Shown: positions 1 to 9,326 of the stretch, in pieces
Position numbering within the stretch: the first letter of the stretch is position 1
How the letters are laid out: each line of letters begins with the position of its first letter
Assembly (NCBI GenBank): GCA_015065325.1
Contig: SVQO01000001.1
Location: 62,001-126,000 of the forward strand
Reading direction: 5' to 3'
Length of the DNA: 64,000 bases
From: Oscillospiraceae bacterium
GTDB lineage: Bacteria > Bacillota > Clostridia > Oscillospirales > SIG627
Translations under genes and position numbers: made by a program
The notes under the pieces: generated by a model
Database searches by the model: none
Told to the model about the DNA's origin: nothing
Seen by the model: the letters and a program-made list of their open reading frames with translations, nothing else

Positions 1-20
1 TTTCTTCTTTTTGTTTTTTC

Positions 21-26
21 TATAAT
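21..26 (+). promoter_or_regulatory. Possible -10 box for the LysR gene
   Basis: A TATAAT hexamer lies 21 bases upstream of the chosen ATG. Its -35 partner would fall outside the window, so only half of the promoter can be judged. Confidence 0.4.
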
Positions 27-47
27 TTTAAGAAATAGGTGAACGCT

Positions 48-923
48 ATGGATATTAAAACCCTGCGCAATTTCGTGGAAATTGTTGATTCCGGCTCCTT
101 AACTGCAGCATCCAAAAAGCTTTTCATCGCACAGCCCGCCCTTTCCAACCAACTGAAGGCTTTGGAAAAGGAGGTAAATACCACCCTGATCGAACGAAAC
201 TCCCGTCATCAAAGGCTGACCGATGCAGGAAAGCTGTTTTACGATCGGGCAAAAAGCATCATCCTTCTGGAAAACGCGATGTTCAGCGAGATCTCCGATA
301 CCCGTGAAGGGGAGGTCGGCTGTCTGAAGATCGCTACCATCCAGTCCGGAGAGATCAATCTGCTTCAAGAGATCATCCCTCTTTTTTCCAAGCAGTACCC
401 CCGAGTCACCTACGAGATTTTGGAAAAGGAATCAGAGGACATTTTGCGGCTTTTGGAAAACGGAAGCGCCGAGATCGGCGTAGTCAGCACTCCCTGCCCC
501 ATCAGTTCGGAAATGGACGTTTTCTATATCAGCGACGAAAGACTGGTCTGCGCCTACGATCCGGAGATCTTCTCCTTTGACGAAAAGGAAAAGGTTATTT
601 CCCTGCACGCTTTGGCAGATAAGCCCATCCTGATCATCCGCCGCTACGAGGATATGTTCCGCGCCCTGTGCGAAAAGGAGCTGTTCCACCCCAATATCCG
701 CGCAAGAAACAAGCAGCTCACCTTAAACCTGAAGTGGGCGGAGGCGGGACTCGGCATTGCCATCGTTCCCGAAAACAGCCTCTCCTATTGCCGTAAAAAG
801 CTTGCCTATAAGGTGATCGACAGCAAGGGCTTGACCACCCGACGCGCCATCGTCACCATGAAAAACAGCTTTCATTCCAAGGCAACCAAAAACTTTCTCG
901 CCCTTTGCAAGGAAAAGCTTTGA
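48..923 (+). CDS. LysR-family transcriptional regulator
   Basis: A 291-residue LysR-type regulator. It has an N-terminal winged helix-turn-helix (about residues 1-60, with the family pattern FVEIVDSGSLTAASKKLF and QPALSNQLKALE) followed by a two-lobed periplasmic-binding-protein-like effector domain (about 90-290). The length is typical. I chose ATG at 48 because AGGTGA sits five bases upstream; an in-frame GTG at 39 lacks that spacing. Such proteins bind DNA as dimers or tetramers and respond to a small co-inducer. No divergent partner gene is visible because the window starts 47 bases upstream, and the gene to the right is convergent, so the regulon and ligand cannot be told. The assignment is confident at family level only. 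Confidence 0.93.
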   Translation: MDIKTLRNFVEIVDSGSLTAASKKLFIAQPALSNQLKALEKEVNTTLIERNSRHQRLTDAGKLFYDRAKSIILLENAMFSEISDTREGEVGCLKIATIQSGEINLLQEIIPLFSKQYPRVTYEILEKESEDILRLLENGSAEIGVVSTPCPISSEMDVFYISDERLVCAYDPEIFSFDEKEKVISLHALADKPILIIRRYEDMFRALCEKELFHPNIRARNKQLTLNLKWAEAGLGIAIVPENSLSYCRKKLAYKVIDSKGLTTRRAIVTMKNSFHSKATKNFLALCKEKL

Positions 924-931
924 TCCTTATC

Positions 932-957
932 GCCCCACCTCGGTGGGGCATTTTTTA
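932..957 (+). terminator. Rho-independent terminator of the LysR gene
   Basis: GCCCCACC pairs perfectly with GGTGGGGC across a 2-base loop, followed by ATTTTTT. It reads as a terminator only on the plus strand. Confidence 0.88.
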
Positions 958-2124
958 TTGCTCCAGAGTAGATACCGCGTTTTTCATCATGACCTCAAAG
1001 GTCTTATCAAAGCGAATGGCTTCCATCAAAACCTCTTTGGTATAGTGCTTTTCAAATTCCTCTACGGTTTTGAATTCTTCCTTTTTTACCTCCCAGGCCT
1101 TTTCCAGACCCTCGCGGTATTCCTTCTCGGAAACCTCCACCTTCAAAAGTCTGCCTGCCTGAATATGCGCCATATCGTTTTTCACGCGCTCGCGGGCATC
1201 CTCCAGTGACATTTTATTGATCTTATCCACGGTGGTCTGCAAATACTCAGACACGTATTCCTCGTAGGTGATCCCCAGATCCTCCGCCATGGCTTTGATC
1301 TCGGTGATATATTCCTCCACGTATTTCTTCACCATTTCCTCGGGGTACTTTTTTACCACCACGCCGGCGAGAAAGGCGTCCAGAACGAGACTTGCCTTCG
1401 CCTCGGTCTTTTGCTCCTTCAGACTCTCTTTGACGTGCACGCGAAAATCCTGAACGTCGGCGTAATCTCCCAGTTGCTGCACGAATTCATCGGTGCAAAC
1501 GGGAACCAGAGAGCTCTGGATCTCCAGGATCGTTCCCTGACACTGCAGGGTCGCGCCTGCCCAGGCGCCCATGGAAATATCGTCGGCGGCTACTGTATTG
1601 GTGACCGTACAGACGTCTCCCACCTTTTTACCCACCAAGGCGTTGGCAAGTGCCTCGTCACCGTTTCCGTCGTAGCCGATAATGAGCATATACTGAGGCT
1701 GGCAGAATTCATCCACCGCTTCCCCTTCGTAAAAGACCTTGTAATCCACGATGACCCTGTCGTACGTCTCAACTACGGCACCTGCCTCCTTGGTCGTAAA
1801 TTCCGAGTGGGAAAGCATCACCTGATGGATTGCGTAGTCGATCTCATCCTCGGTGCATACCTCGGGATCCGCAAAAGGAGCGCGGATGGGATCAAGCTGC
1901 TTTAATTCTATGTACTCCGACAGGTCGTAATCGTAATAGGAGTTTTTCGGCTCGTCCTTTTTCTGAATGAGGGCAATGATCCCCCAGATCAAAAGGCCAA
2001 CCGCCGCCAAAACACAAGCGGAGATCACCGTGATCTTTTCAATCTGCTTCTTTTTCAGTTTTCGTCTAAAGGGCTTTTTCGCCTTGGACGTTTTTTTCTT
2101 TCCGCTTTTTTTTGATTTATCCAT
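955..2124 (-). CDS. Membrane-anchored trigger-factor-like protein (paralogue 1)
   Basis: A 389-residue protein with a Lys/Arg-rich cytoplasmic tail (about 1-45), one membrane segment (about 50-72, ending GLLIWGIIALI), then a large extracytoplasmic part. Residues about 120-220 look like a degenerate FKBP-type insert of trigger factor (pattern YDRVIVDYKVFYEG, later a conserved LVGKKVGD turn). The C-terminal 170 residues are Glu/Lys-rich helices like the trigger factor arms. The ribosome-binding N-terminal domain of true trigger factor is missing. A YDYDLSEY motif is shared with the next gene upstream, so the two are paralogues. It is the last gene of a seven-gene operon and starts 13 bases after the preceding stop. 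The inferred role is a foldase or chaperone outside the membrane; prolyl isomerase activity is unproven and may be lost. Confidence 0.75.
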   Translation of the reverse strand: MDKSKKSGKKKTSKAKKPFRRKLKKKQIEKITVISACVLAAVGLLIWGIIALIQKKDEPKNSYYDYDLSEYIELKQLDPIRAPFADPEVCTEDEIDYAIHQVMLSHSEFTTKEAGAVVETYDRVIVDYKVFYEGEAVDEFCQPQYMLIIGYDGNGDEALANALVGKKVGDVCTVTNTVAADDISMGAWAGATLQCQGTILEIQSSLVPVCTDEFVQQLGDYADVQDFRVHVKESLKEQKTEAKASLVLDAFLAGVVVKKYPEEMVKKYVEEYITEIKAMAEDLGITYEEYVSEYLQTTVDKINKMSLEDARERVKNDMAHIQAGRLLKVEVSEKEYREGLEKAWEVKKEEFKTVEEFEKHYTKEVLMEAIRFDKTFEVMMKNAVSTLEQ

Positions 2125-2137
2125 TCGTTCCTCTTTT

Positions 2138-3271
2138 CTATCCGCCGATGCGCACCGCGCCGTCGACCACTGTCTTCAAGGCCTTGTCTTTCAAAAGCTC
2201 ACGACGCAGACCTTCCTCGGTATAATATTCCACGAATTCCTCAAAGGTAGAAAATCCTGCCTCATCCTTTTCAAAATACTCCCGTGCACCCGCAAGGTAT
2301 TCCTCGTCGGTCAGAGTCATATTTTGCAGTCGGATCAACTGCGTGAAGATCATATCGTTGGTCGTCATTTCCTCCGCGTACTCTCTGGCAGAGACGGCAA
2401 ATTCCTCCATGGTCTGACCCATATAGGTCGTCACCAGCTGCTCCAGAGTCAGTTCATACCGAGCAGCCAGAGTCTCGTAGTAGCTCTGATAGGATGCAAT
2501 ATGCTCCTGCAGCTCCTTCTCGGGGAATCGACGGACGTGGGCGTCCCGCTTGATGGCAAGCCATACTGCTTGGATCTTCGCCAATTCCTTTTGCGCGTAA
2601 ATATCCTGTCGGATCGCTTCACGAAATTCCTGTACCGTAGTAAAGGTATCTCCGGAGATCTCCCCTACCGTAGCGTCGATCAATTCGGGGATCAACTGCT
2701 TTTCGATTTTTTTGACCGTAGCGTACAAAACCACGCTCTGACCGGAAAGTCCCTCTCCGCCGAGCACTTCGGGATAGGTGTACGCCACGTTGCGGCTTTC
2801 TCCCACCGTAGCCCCAAGCAGTGCTTCCCCCAAAACCGGATCCTCTCCGTTTTCGGTTTCCAGACCGATGACCACCGTATAGTCGATCCGACTGTACTCG
2901 GCAAGCACGGTCTGGTTTTGCATCACGGCAAGATCCACCGTCACTCTGTTATACAGCTCTGCCTTTTGATTCAAGGGCTTTTCTTCGAAATCCGCTTGAG
3001 ACAGGAGGACCTGAAATACCGCCGCATCCACTTCCTTTTCCGTGCAAACGGCAGGATCGTCAAACTCCGCCTGTACCGCGGTAATATCTCCCATGGTCAT
3101 ATACTCGGAAAGATCATAGTCGTAGGGACTCTGCTTCTGCTCCGTTTCAACAGTAGGAGAGGGTGCGGGCTTCGCCTCCTTCAGGAGTACTCCGCGAAGC
3201 GGTGCATCTCCTCCCAATATCATTGAGAAGATCAGGAAAAGTGCGGCAAAGGACGTTCTGAAATATCTCAT
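2138..3271 (-). CDS. Exported trigger-factor-like protein (paralogue 2)
   Basis: A 377-residue protein with an N-terminal hydrophobic export signal (about 4-24, SFAALFLIFSMILGG) and no lipobox cysteine. The YDYDLSEYMTMGDI segment near residue 50 matches paralogue 1. A degenerate FKBP-like region (about 100-200, with LGEALLGATVGE and ATVKKIEKQLIPEL) is followed by a long helical C-terminal domain. The start ATG overlaps the stop of the upstream paralogue (ATGA), so translation is probably coupled. The likely role is an extracytoplasmic chaperone-like protein. Its FKBP part is shorter and less conserved than in paralogue 3, so activity as a prolyl isomerase is doubtful. Confidence 0.72.
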   Translation of the reverse strand: MRYFRTSFAALFLIFSMILGGDAPLRGVLLKEAKPAPSPTVETEQKQSPYDYDLSEYMTMGDITAVQAEFDDPAVCTEKEVDAAVFQVLLSQADFEEKPLNQKAELYNRVTVDLAVMQNQTVLAEYSRIDYTVVIGLETENGEDPVLGEALLGATVGESRNVAYTYPEVLGGEGLSGQSVVLYATVKKIEKQLIPELIDATVGEISGDTFTTVQEFREAIRQDIYAQKELAKIQAVWLAIKRDAHVRRFPEKELQEHIASYQSYYETLAARYELTLEQLVTTYMGQTMEEFAVSAREYAEEMTTNDMIFTQLIRLQNMTLTDEEYLAGAREYFEKDEAGFSTFEEFVEYYTEEGLRRELLKDKALKTVVDGAVRIGG

Positions 3272-4542
3272 ACAGCCTCTTTCACTGCGTATTCAACGAT
3301 TTTTTCCGATACCATGGCGCCGATGACCTGGGTCTCGAAATAATTGGCTCCGAACAGCTCAGTGCATTCCTTGACCATCGCCTCCAGATTGGGATAATAG
3401 CCCTCGGCATTTTGAGTGGTATAAAGCCCCTCAATAAAGGCACTGATCTGGTCGGAGGTGCAAGTGATCCCTTCCTCGTTTGCGATGTGAAAAATCATCA
3501 AAAGCGGCAGGATTTGCTCCTTGGCATAGACCTCGGCTTCCTTCATAAAATCCTCGTAGGAAAGACCGAGCGTCTCCGAGCAATATACGTTCCAATCCGT
3601 ATCTTCCCCCTTCACGCTTTCGTAATAGGCAACAAAATGATCGACGTAATGCTCCAATTCCTTTTCGGGATACTGGACCACCTTCAGATCCTCCATCATT
3701 TTTTGCTGCAAATAGGTGGAAAGAAGACTGTAACGCTGGTTCTTCGACTTCACCTCAAGTGCGTCCTTGAACCAGACCTTGGCTTCCTCAACGGTGGTAA
3801 ATTCCGTCTCGTAATACTCGTTGATCAGGTCCAGAGAAAATTCGGGGATCTCGGGTCTTAGGATCTTTTTAATCGTTACGTAGAAGGTCACGTCCTTCCC
3901 CGCAACGTCTTTCGATCCGTAATAGGGAGAAAATTTCAGGTCCAGACGAACCTCCTCTCCAAGCTTTTTCCCAATCAGTCCGCTCTCAAAACCATCAATA
4001 TACGAGCCGCTTCCGATCAGAAGTTCCTCATCCGTTCCGACGGTATTGTCAGCTACCACACCGTCAATTTCGCCGCGATAATCCAGAGTCAGAAGATCGT
4101 ACTTTTGCACCACACCCTCGGAAAGCTCCTTGTACTGGTCGTCGTTGACCGCAGCCGACAGGAAAAATAAAGTCAGATAGTCATCTACTTCTTCGTCGGT
4201 AACCTCTGCCTGAAGCATGGGATCGTCGGGGTACGTGAGTCCCTTGTATTCAAAGGGCGCAATAAATTCGGTAAACCTTTGATACTCGAAGAACTTTTCC
4301 CCTTCGAAAATGCCTGCCTCGTAATTGGCAAGATAATTTTTCAAATATTCCCGATCCGCTTCGGTCAGCTCTACGCCGTTCTGCTCCGCTTCGGCTTCGG
4401 TCTTTTTTTCTGCCGTAGCAACCGTAGCCTTTTCTTTCTTCGGCTCGGCGGTATTTTTTTGTACTTTTTCTTCACCGCATGCAGACAAAACCAGCATCAG
4501 AAACGCCAAAAGCAGTGCCGAAAGGGCTTTGATCTTCTTCAT
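3268..4542 (-). CDS. Trigger-factor-like lipoprotein with FKBP domain (paralogue 3)
   Basis: A 424-residue predicted lipoprotein. The signal peptide MKKIKALSALLLAFLM ends in a lipobox (LSAC), with the lipid-bearing cysteine at about residue 21. Near the middle lies a clear FKBP-type core of trigger factor: LIGSGSYIDGFESGLIGKK, then FSPYYG and a VTFYVTIKKI strand. The C-terminal part is the helical trigger factor arm region. The ribosome-binding domain is absent. Translation should start at ATG 4542, which has AAAGGAG upstream; an upstream in-frame extension has no ribosome site. This is the best conserved of three tandem paralogues and the most likely to be an active peptidyl-prolyl isomerase. 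Its neighbour lgt encodes the enzyme that would lipidate it. Confidence 0.82.
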   Translation of the reverse strand: MKKIKALSALLLAFLMLVLSACGEEKVQKNTAEPKKEKATVATAEKKTEAEAEQNGVELTEADREYLKNYLANYEAGIFEGEKFFEYQRFTEFIAPFEYKGLTYPDDPMLQAEVTDEEVDDYLTLFFLSAAVNDDQYKELSEGVVQKYDLLTLDYRGEIDGVVADNTVGTDEELLIGSGSYIDGFESGLIGKKLGEEVRLDLKFSPYYGSKDVAGKDVTFYVTIKKILRPEIPEFSLDLINEYYETEFTTVEEAKVWFKDALEVKSKNQRYSLLSTYLQQKMMEDLKVVQYPEKELEHYVDHFVAYYESVKGEDTDWNVYCSETLGLSYEDFMKEAEVYAKEQILPLLMIFHIANEEGITCTSDQISAFIEGLYTTQNAEGYYPNLEAMVKECTELFGANYFETQVIGAMVSEKIVEYAVKEAV

Positions 4543-4552
4543 CGTATCTCCT

Positions 4553-5407
4553 TTATTTCGCCTGTGCCGCCTTACGGGCACTTGTCAGCGTATTTTGCAA
4601 AAGCATGGTAATGGTCATAGGTCCCACACCGCCGGGTACGGGCGTAATATGGGATACCAAAGGCTCTACCTCGGCAAAGGCAACGTCGCCGCAAAGACCG
4701 TTTTCATCGCGGTTCATACCCACGTCGATCACCACCGCACCGGGCTTTACCATATCTGCAGTAACGAAGTTTGCCTTGCCTACGGCGGCAACCAAAATAT
4801 CCGCCTCGCGGCAGATCTCCGCAAGATTTTGGGTTCTGGAATGGCACACCGTCACCGTCGCGTTTTTGTGGAGCAGGAGCATTGCCATAGGCTTGCCCAC
4901 GATATTGCTCCGTCCGATGACCACTGCACGCTTTCCGGCAGGGTCGATCCCGTATTCCTCCAGCAGGACCATAATGCCTGCGGGAGTACAGGGCACGAAA
5001 TCAAAGTCTCCGGTCATAATTCTGCCAACGTTTTCATAGCCGAAGGCATCTACGTCCTTTTCGGGTGCAATGCGAGCAATCACCTTTTTATCGTCAATAT
5101 GCTTGGGCACGGGAAGCTGAACCAGAATGCCGTGGATCTCGGGATCTCCGTTCAGTGTATCGATCAGGCTCAGCAGTTCCTCCTCGGAGGTTTCCGCGGG
5201 CAGACGGTACTCACGGGACAAAAAGCCCATATCCTCACAGCCCTTTTTCTTATTTCTCACGTAAATCGCAGAGGCAGGATCATCCCCCACCAAAATCACC
5301 GCAAGACCGGGACGAACACCCGTTTCAGCGATCAGCTTCTGCGTTTCGGCAAGAATTCTTTCTCTGCGCTTGATCGAGGTTGCTTTCCCGTCAATTCTCA
5401 CTGCCAT
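4553..5407 (-). CDS. folD: Methylenetetrahydrofolate dehydrogenase/cyclohydrolase FolD
   Basis: A 284-residue bifunctional enzyme that interconverts 5,10-methylene-, methenyl- and 10-formyl-tetrahydrofolate in the cytoplasm. Family signatures are clear: the active-site Tyr/Lys stretch [29 protein letters not shown], the Rossmann stretch [18 protein letters not shown], and the C-terminal [16 protein letters not shown]. The start ATG at 5407 gives the normal FolD length; the longer in-frame reading only adds Lys/Arg-rich codons that are the reverse frame of the lgt tail. It overlaps the end of lgt by 17 bases and precedes paralogue 3 by 10 bases, so it belongs to the same operon. Confidence 0.97.
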   Translation of the reverse strand: MAVRIDGKATSIKRRERILAETQKLIAETGVRPGLAVILVGDDPASAIYVRNKKKGCEDMGFLSREYRLPAETSEEELLSLIDTLNGDPEIHGILVQLPVPKHIDDKKVIARIAPEKDVDAFGYENVGRIMTGDFDFVPCTPAGIMVLLEEYGIDPAGKRAVVIGRSNIVGKPMAMLLLHKNATVTVCHSRTQNLAEICREADILVAAVGKANFVTADMVKPGAVVIDVGMNRDENGLCGDVAFAEVEPLVSHITPVPGGVGPMTITMLLQNTLTSARKAAQAK

Positions 5408-6443
5408 CGTTTTTCTCCTGTTTTTGCTCAGCCTTTTCCTCGGCGGGAGCCTTTTCCTTTTTTTCCTTTTTCTGCTTCTTGGACTTGGCTTTTTTATCGT
5501 TCTTCTTTTCAACCTTGGGCTCAGCCTTTTCGCCCTTTGCTTCATCTTCGGCGTTTTCCTCTGTATTTTCCTTCTTTTCGTCCCCTGCGGACTCGGTGGC
5601 AGAAGCAGTGGCGGGAGCCACTCTGGGAGTGCCGTACAGGCTCAGGATCAAAAACAGTGCCACACCGCCCAGAGCAGAGGCAAGACCGATGCACTGTGCA
5701 AGGCGAAGCTGATTCTCCACCAGCCAGAGAGAGTCTACGCGCAGGCCCTCAATAATCGTTCTGCCCACGCCGTACCAGATCAGATAGAAGGCGAACACCT
5801 GGCCGTCAACCTTCTTAAAGCGGTAAACCACAAACATTGCGATCAGAAAGCCCACGAGGGTGACGATGGATTCATAAAGGAAGGTAGGATGTACGGGGCC
5901 GGTACCGTTGACCCACATTGCCCAGGGGAGGCTGCATCCGATCTTGGGATCGCCGAAAGCCTCACCGTTGACGAAATTGCCCCAGCGGCCGATGGACTGC
6001 GCCAGAAGAAGACCGGGAACGATGGCATCATATACCGCAAGTACCTTGTGCTTTTTGATCAAAGCGACTACCAGAACGGTGATCGCACCCACGATGACGC
6101 CGCCGTAAATGGCAAGGCCGCCCTCCCAAATGGCGATCATTTTGGAGAAGGTCTGATATTCCTTCAGGTTGGCGAGCACGTACATGGCTCTGGCACCTAC
6201 GATTCCCAGCGGGATGGCAAAAATGAAATAATCCAGGAAGGAGTCCAGATTCAGACCCTCCTTCTTTACTGCGTTGCGCAGAATAATGGCACAAGCAACG
6301 ATCATTGCGATACAGATGATCACGCCGTACCAAGCGATGCTAAGCTTTCCGAACAGATCCTTCACCAGATAGCGATCCATCTCCCATTCCAGATCCAGTT
6401 CTCGGAATTGTACAAAAGTTTTTGAGCTTTCAGTCATTGGCAT
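5391..6443 (-). CDS. lgt: Prolipoprotein diacylglyceryl transferase with charged C-terminal tail
   Basis: A 350-residue polytopic membrane enzyme that transfers diacylglycerol from phosphatidylglycerol to the lipobox cysteine of prelipoproteins. The Lgt signature [13 protein letters not shown] is intact, and the enzyme body has about seven membrane segments. The last roughly 75 residues are a low-complexity Lys/Glu tail ([19 protein letters not shown] and similar runs) that typical Lgt proteins lack. AGGAGG lies nine bases before the ATG at 6443. Lipoprotein substrates are plentiful in this window (for example at 4542, 27131, 34011, 46060 and 47337). The tail probably sits in the cytoplasm, but its role is unknown. 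Confidence 0.95.
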   Translation of the reverse strand: MPMTESSKTFVQFRELDLEWEMDRYLVKDLFGKLSIAWYGVIICIAMIVACAIILRNAVKKEGLNLDSFLDYFIFAIPLGIVGARAMYVLANLKEYQTFSKMIAIWEGGLAIYGGVIVGAITVLVVALIKKHKVLAVYDAIVPGLLLAQSIGRWGNFVNGEAFGDPKIGCSLPWAMWVNGTGPVHPTFLYESIVTLVGFLIAMFVVYRFKKVDGQVFAFYLIWYGVGRTIIEGLRVDSLWLVENQLRLAQCIGLASALGGVALFLILSLYGTPRVAPATASATESAGDEKKENTEENAEDEAKGEKAEPKVEKKNDKKAKSKKQKKEKKEKAPAEEKAEQKQEKNDGSEN

Positions 6444-6444
6444 T

Positions 6445-7740
6445 TTATTTTTCCTCCTTTGTTTTTTTTACCACCGACAGAACCAGTCTGGCGGGCTTAT
6501 AGGAAGCGGCGATCCGCTTTTTGATATCTTCAAAGGTGACGTTTGCCACCGTATCGGGGTAAGCCAGCATATCCGTTCCGGAAAAAGCAAAATCCATAAA
6601 GTTTTCCGCGATCTCCGTGGTGGAATTCCAATCCTGCACCGCTCGGGCGTACACTGCCTTGCGGCTTCTCTCGAAATCCTCGGGCGTTATCAGCTCCGCA
6701 GCATTTTTCACCGTCTCGCGGATCCTTTTATAAACCGTTTCCGGGCGGCTGCTTTCTCCGAAGATCAAAAGATATCCGTAGCTTTCGGAAAGATTGTATT
6801 CCAAAGAAAAGCGGTCTCCGATCAGTCCCTTATCGTAAAGCTCGTTGTAAAGGGTGCCGGATTTCCCGAACAGCATATCCGACAAGATCTCGTGCTGTGC
6901 CTGCTGCTTGAGTGTCTGCTCGGACGTTCTGCGTTTTTTCAGATCGTCCTCTTTCATTCCCACGGCAAAAAGCGGGGTTCCTACGGGGAATTCCTTGACC
7001 ACCTTTTTCTTGTGGATCCGCTTCGGCTCCGAGGGGAAACGGGTCTGAATACGGCAGGGCTCGCTCTTTTTCAACTGCTCGTCCAGCACCTTCTTCACCT
7101 TCGTCTTATCCCAGGGACCGCAAAGCACCAAGAGCATATTATTCAGGTTGTAAAAGGTATTGTAGCAGCGGTAAAGAATATCGCTTGTAATATGGGAAAT
7201 GGTTTCCTCGGTCCCCGCAATGTCCACTTTTACGTTATGGTTGACGAAAAGCGCGTCCAAAAGCCCGTAGTACAGCTGATGGAAGGGCTCGTCGTGGCAC
7301 ATACGGATCTCCTGTCCGATGATACCCATTTCCTTTTCTACCGTTTCGGGGGTGAAATAAGGCTCCGTTACAAAATTCAGCAAAACGGAAAGATTTTCGT
7401 AATACTTGTCCGTCGCGGAAAACAGATACGCGGTCATCTCCGTAGAAGTAAAGGCATTACAGCTTGCTCCCAGAGAAGCAAAGTGTGCAAAGGTGTCGCT
7501 GCCGTCCTCGTTCTCAAACAGCTTATGCTCCAGAAAATGGGCAATACCGTCGGGGACGGTGAGAAAATCCGCATCCTTTTCGGTTTTGAAAATTCGGTTC
7601 ACAGAGCCATAACGGGTTCCTAACAGAGCAAATGCCTTTTTGTGCGCCTTGGGAACGATGACCACCTCAAGACCGGAGGAATGCTTCCCGCGGTAATATT
7701 TTTCCTGCAAGTGCGGGTTTTCCGTTGTATAAAAGCGCAT
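6445..7740 (-). CDS. M16-family zinc peptidase, catalytic subunit (YmfH-like)
   Basis: A 431-residue M16 (pitrilysin-like) metallopeptidase. The inverted zinc motif HFLEH is at residues 68-72, and the third zinc-ligand glutamate is probably E144 in the GQEIRM segment. The fold is expected to be two repeated alpha/beta lobes. The preceding gene encodes a partner without zinc ligands, the usual arrangement of YmfF/YmfH pairs. Its ATG shares a base with the stop of that partner (TGATG), and AAAGGAGG lies seven bases upstream, which decides for this ATG over the GTG just before it. The substrate is unknown; members degrade or process short peptides. Confidence 0.92.
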   Translation of the reverse strand: MRFYTTENPHLQEKYYRGKHSSGLEVVIVPKAHKKAFALLGTRYGSVNRIFKTEKDADFLTVPDGIAHFLEHKLFENEDGSDTFAHFASLGASCNAFTSTEMTAYLFSATDKYYENLSVLLNFVTEPYFTPETVEKEMGIIGQEIRMCHDEPFHQLYYGLLDALFVNHNVKVDIAGTEETISHITSDILYRCYNTFYNLNNMLLVLCGPWDKTKVKKVLDEQLKKSEPCRIQTRFPSEPKRIHKKKVVKEFPVGTPLFAVGMKEDDLKKRRTSEQTLKQQAQHEILSDMLFGKSGTLYNELYDKGLIGDRFSLEYNLSESYGYLLIFGESSRPETVYKRIRETVKNAAELITPEDFERSRKAVYARAVQDWNSTTEIAENFMDFAFSGTDMLAYPDTVANVTFEDIKKRIAASYKPARLVLSVVKKTKEEK

Positions 7741-9023
7741 CACTTCGCCTCCTTTCCCGTCAGGGTATACACCGTGTCCAGCGTAATGCTCTCGGACACC
7801 TTCACCACGTCCTCGGCAGTCAGCCCCTTCAGCTCCGCAATGATCTCGTCGGGGGTCTGAAAATTACCGGTAAGAATGCGGGGCAAATACCAATCCGCCA
7901 AAACGGCGGGATTATCCTGTAAGCCTCTCAGTGAGTGGATCAGAGCGCCACGGGCGTTTTCCAATTCCTCGGGCGTAATATTCCCCTTACGGATCTCCTC
8001 CATCTGATTAAGCGCCTCGCGGATGGCAACCTCACGGTTTTCGGGTGCAATGCCCGCATAAACGGACATGATCCCCTTGAGCGCGTCGGGGGTGGAGGAA
8101 ATGGAGTAGCATAGACTCATTTTCTCACGCAAAACACAGAACAGCTTGGAGGTCAGAGATCCACCCAAAACCGCGTTGTAAAGGCTCATGGCACGCCAAG
8201 AGGGGTCGTAAATAGTGCAGGCAGTGCGGAAGCCCATCACCAGATTTGCCTGGGTGATATCCATGGTCTCGGTGATCTCCTTAACGGTGCGCGCCTTGGT
8301 TCGGATGGAAAGGGCAGGCAAAGGCTCGAAGGCACGCTCCGGACCGCACAGCATAGCACCGATCTGCTCCCGAACCTTTTCCTGATCAAAGCGTCCCACG
8401 AAAAAAATCTCGATCTGAGCGGTCTTAAGAAGCTTTTTGTAATATGCGGCAAGGCTTTCCGCCGTGATCTTTCCGATCTCTGAGCGATTTCCAATGGCAC
8501 AAGTGGAATAGGGCTCCAGCTTACACATATGCTCGATCATCCGCCCTTTGGCATATCTTGCCTTGTTGTTCACCAGCGAAGCGATCTCCAAAAGCGCCTG
8601 CTTTTTCTCCCCCTTCACGTATTCCTCGCAAAAGGCTCCGGAGGGAAGCAAGGGGTGGAAGATCACCTGCTCCAGAAGGGAAAGTCCCTCGGAGGAAAGA
8701 TCCTGACCGTCAAAGGTGAAAGCGTTATCCAAAAGGGAAAGGGATACGGAAAGCGTATGCCACTCTCCTACCTTCACCGAATCCGATGAAAGAGACGCGT
8801 CGTACAGTTCGTCTAAAGCGCGGTTCAGCATCAGCTGGCTGGGATACCGTTCACAGCCTCTGGTGAGAACGCGGGACAGCACCGTATTATACGAAGCGGT
8901 GACCCGATTCAGCGGCGTCAGAAAATCAAAGGTGATAAAATTTGTTTTATAGCGATCGTTCTCCACAAAGTTCAGATGAACCCCGGGGGAAACCTCAATT
9001 CGCCGAAGATTTTGTTGACTCAT
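7740..9023 (-). CDS. M16-family peptidase-like, non-catalytic subunit (YmfF-like)
   Basis: A 427-residue M16-family protein. Where the catalytic partner has HFLEH, this one reads VLTRGCERYPSQLMLN, so the zinc ligands are missing. The rest of the M16 layout is recognisable (FHPLLPSGAFCEEYVKGEKKQ region, then IFFVGRFDQEKVREQI). Inactive M16 subunits commonly pair with an active one to close the peptide chamber. It is the first gene of the minus-strand operon that continues through ymfH-like, lgt, folD and the trigger-factor-like genes. A TTGAAA-17-TATAAT promoter lies about 40 bases upstream. Confidence 0.9.
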   Translation of the reverse strand: MSQQNLRRIEVSPGVHLNFVENDRYKTNFITFDFLTPLNRVTASYNTVLSRVLTRGCERYPSQLMLNRALDELYDASLSSDSVKVGEWHTLSVSLSLLDNAFTFDGQDLSSEGLSLLEQVIFHPLLPSGAFCEEYVKGEKKQALLEIASLVNNKARYAKGRMIEHMCKLEPYSTCAIGNRSEIGKITAESLAAYYKKLLKTAQIEIFFVGRFDQEKVREQIGAMLCGPERAFEPLPALSIRTKARTVKEITETMDITQANLVMGFRTACTIYDPSWRAMSLYNAVLGGSLTSKLFCVLREKMSLCYSISSTPDALKGIMSVYAGIAPENREVAIREALNQMEEIRKGNITPEELENARGALIHSLRGLQDNPAVLADWYLPRILTGNFQTPDEIIAELKGLTAEDVVKVSESITLDTVYTLTGKEAK

Positions 9024-9063
9024 ATTCCGTCCTTTCTGCTATCTGTATAGCAAACTATTTTAT

Positions 9064-9092
9064 ATTATACTATATTTTTTGTTCCTTTTCAA
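9064..9092 (-). promoter_or_regulatory. Promoter of the M16-lgt-folD-foldase operon
   Basis: On the minus strand TTGAAA (9087-9092) and TATAAT (9064-9069) are separated by 17 bases. A good sigma-A type promoter 41 bases before the first ATG. Confidence 0.8.
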
Positions 9093-9326
9093 ACCTTTTT
9101 TTGATTTTTTCGTGAAATCTGAGAATTTTTTCCTGCCGAGCACGCCTTTCTCCCTTCCTGAGCAAAGCATCCGGCAGTTGGAAAAGCCGAGCCCATCCAT
9201 CACTTTCTTTTCTTTTGCAAAAAAACTTAAAGGTTGGCAAAACAGCAAACTATTTTCTGCCTTTTGTTATTTTTCGTAAGTTTTGAGAAAAAAAGCATAT
9301 TTTTTCGTTTTTCTGTCCTTCACCCC
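9093..9326. other. AT-rich divergent intergenic region
   Basis: Non-coding spacer between two divergent promoters. It is rich in T and A runs. The 13-mer AGCAAACTATTTT occurs at 9244-9256 and again at 9049-9061, next to the minus-strand promoter. No ORF with a ribosome site is seen. Confidence 0.6.
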
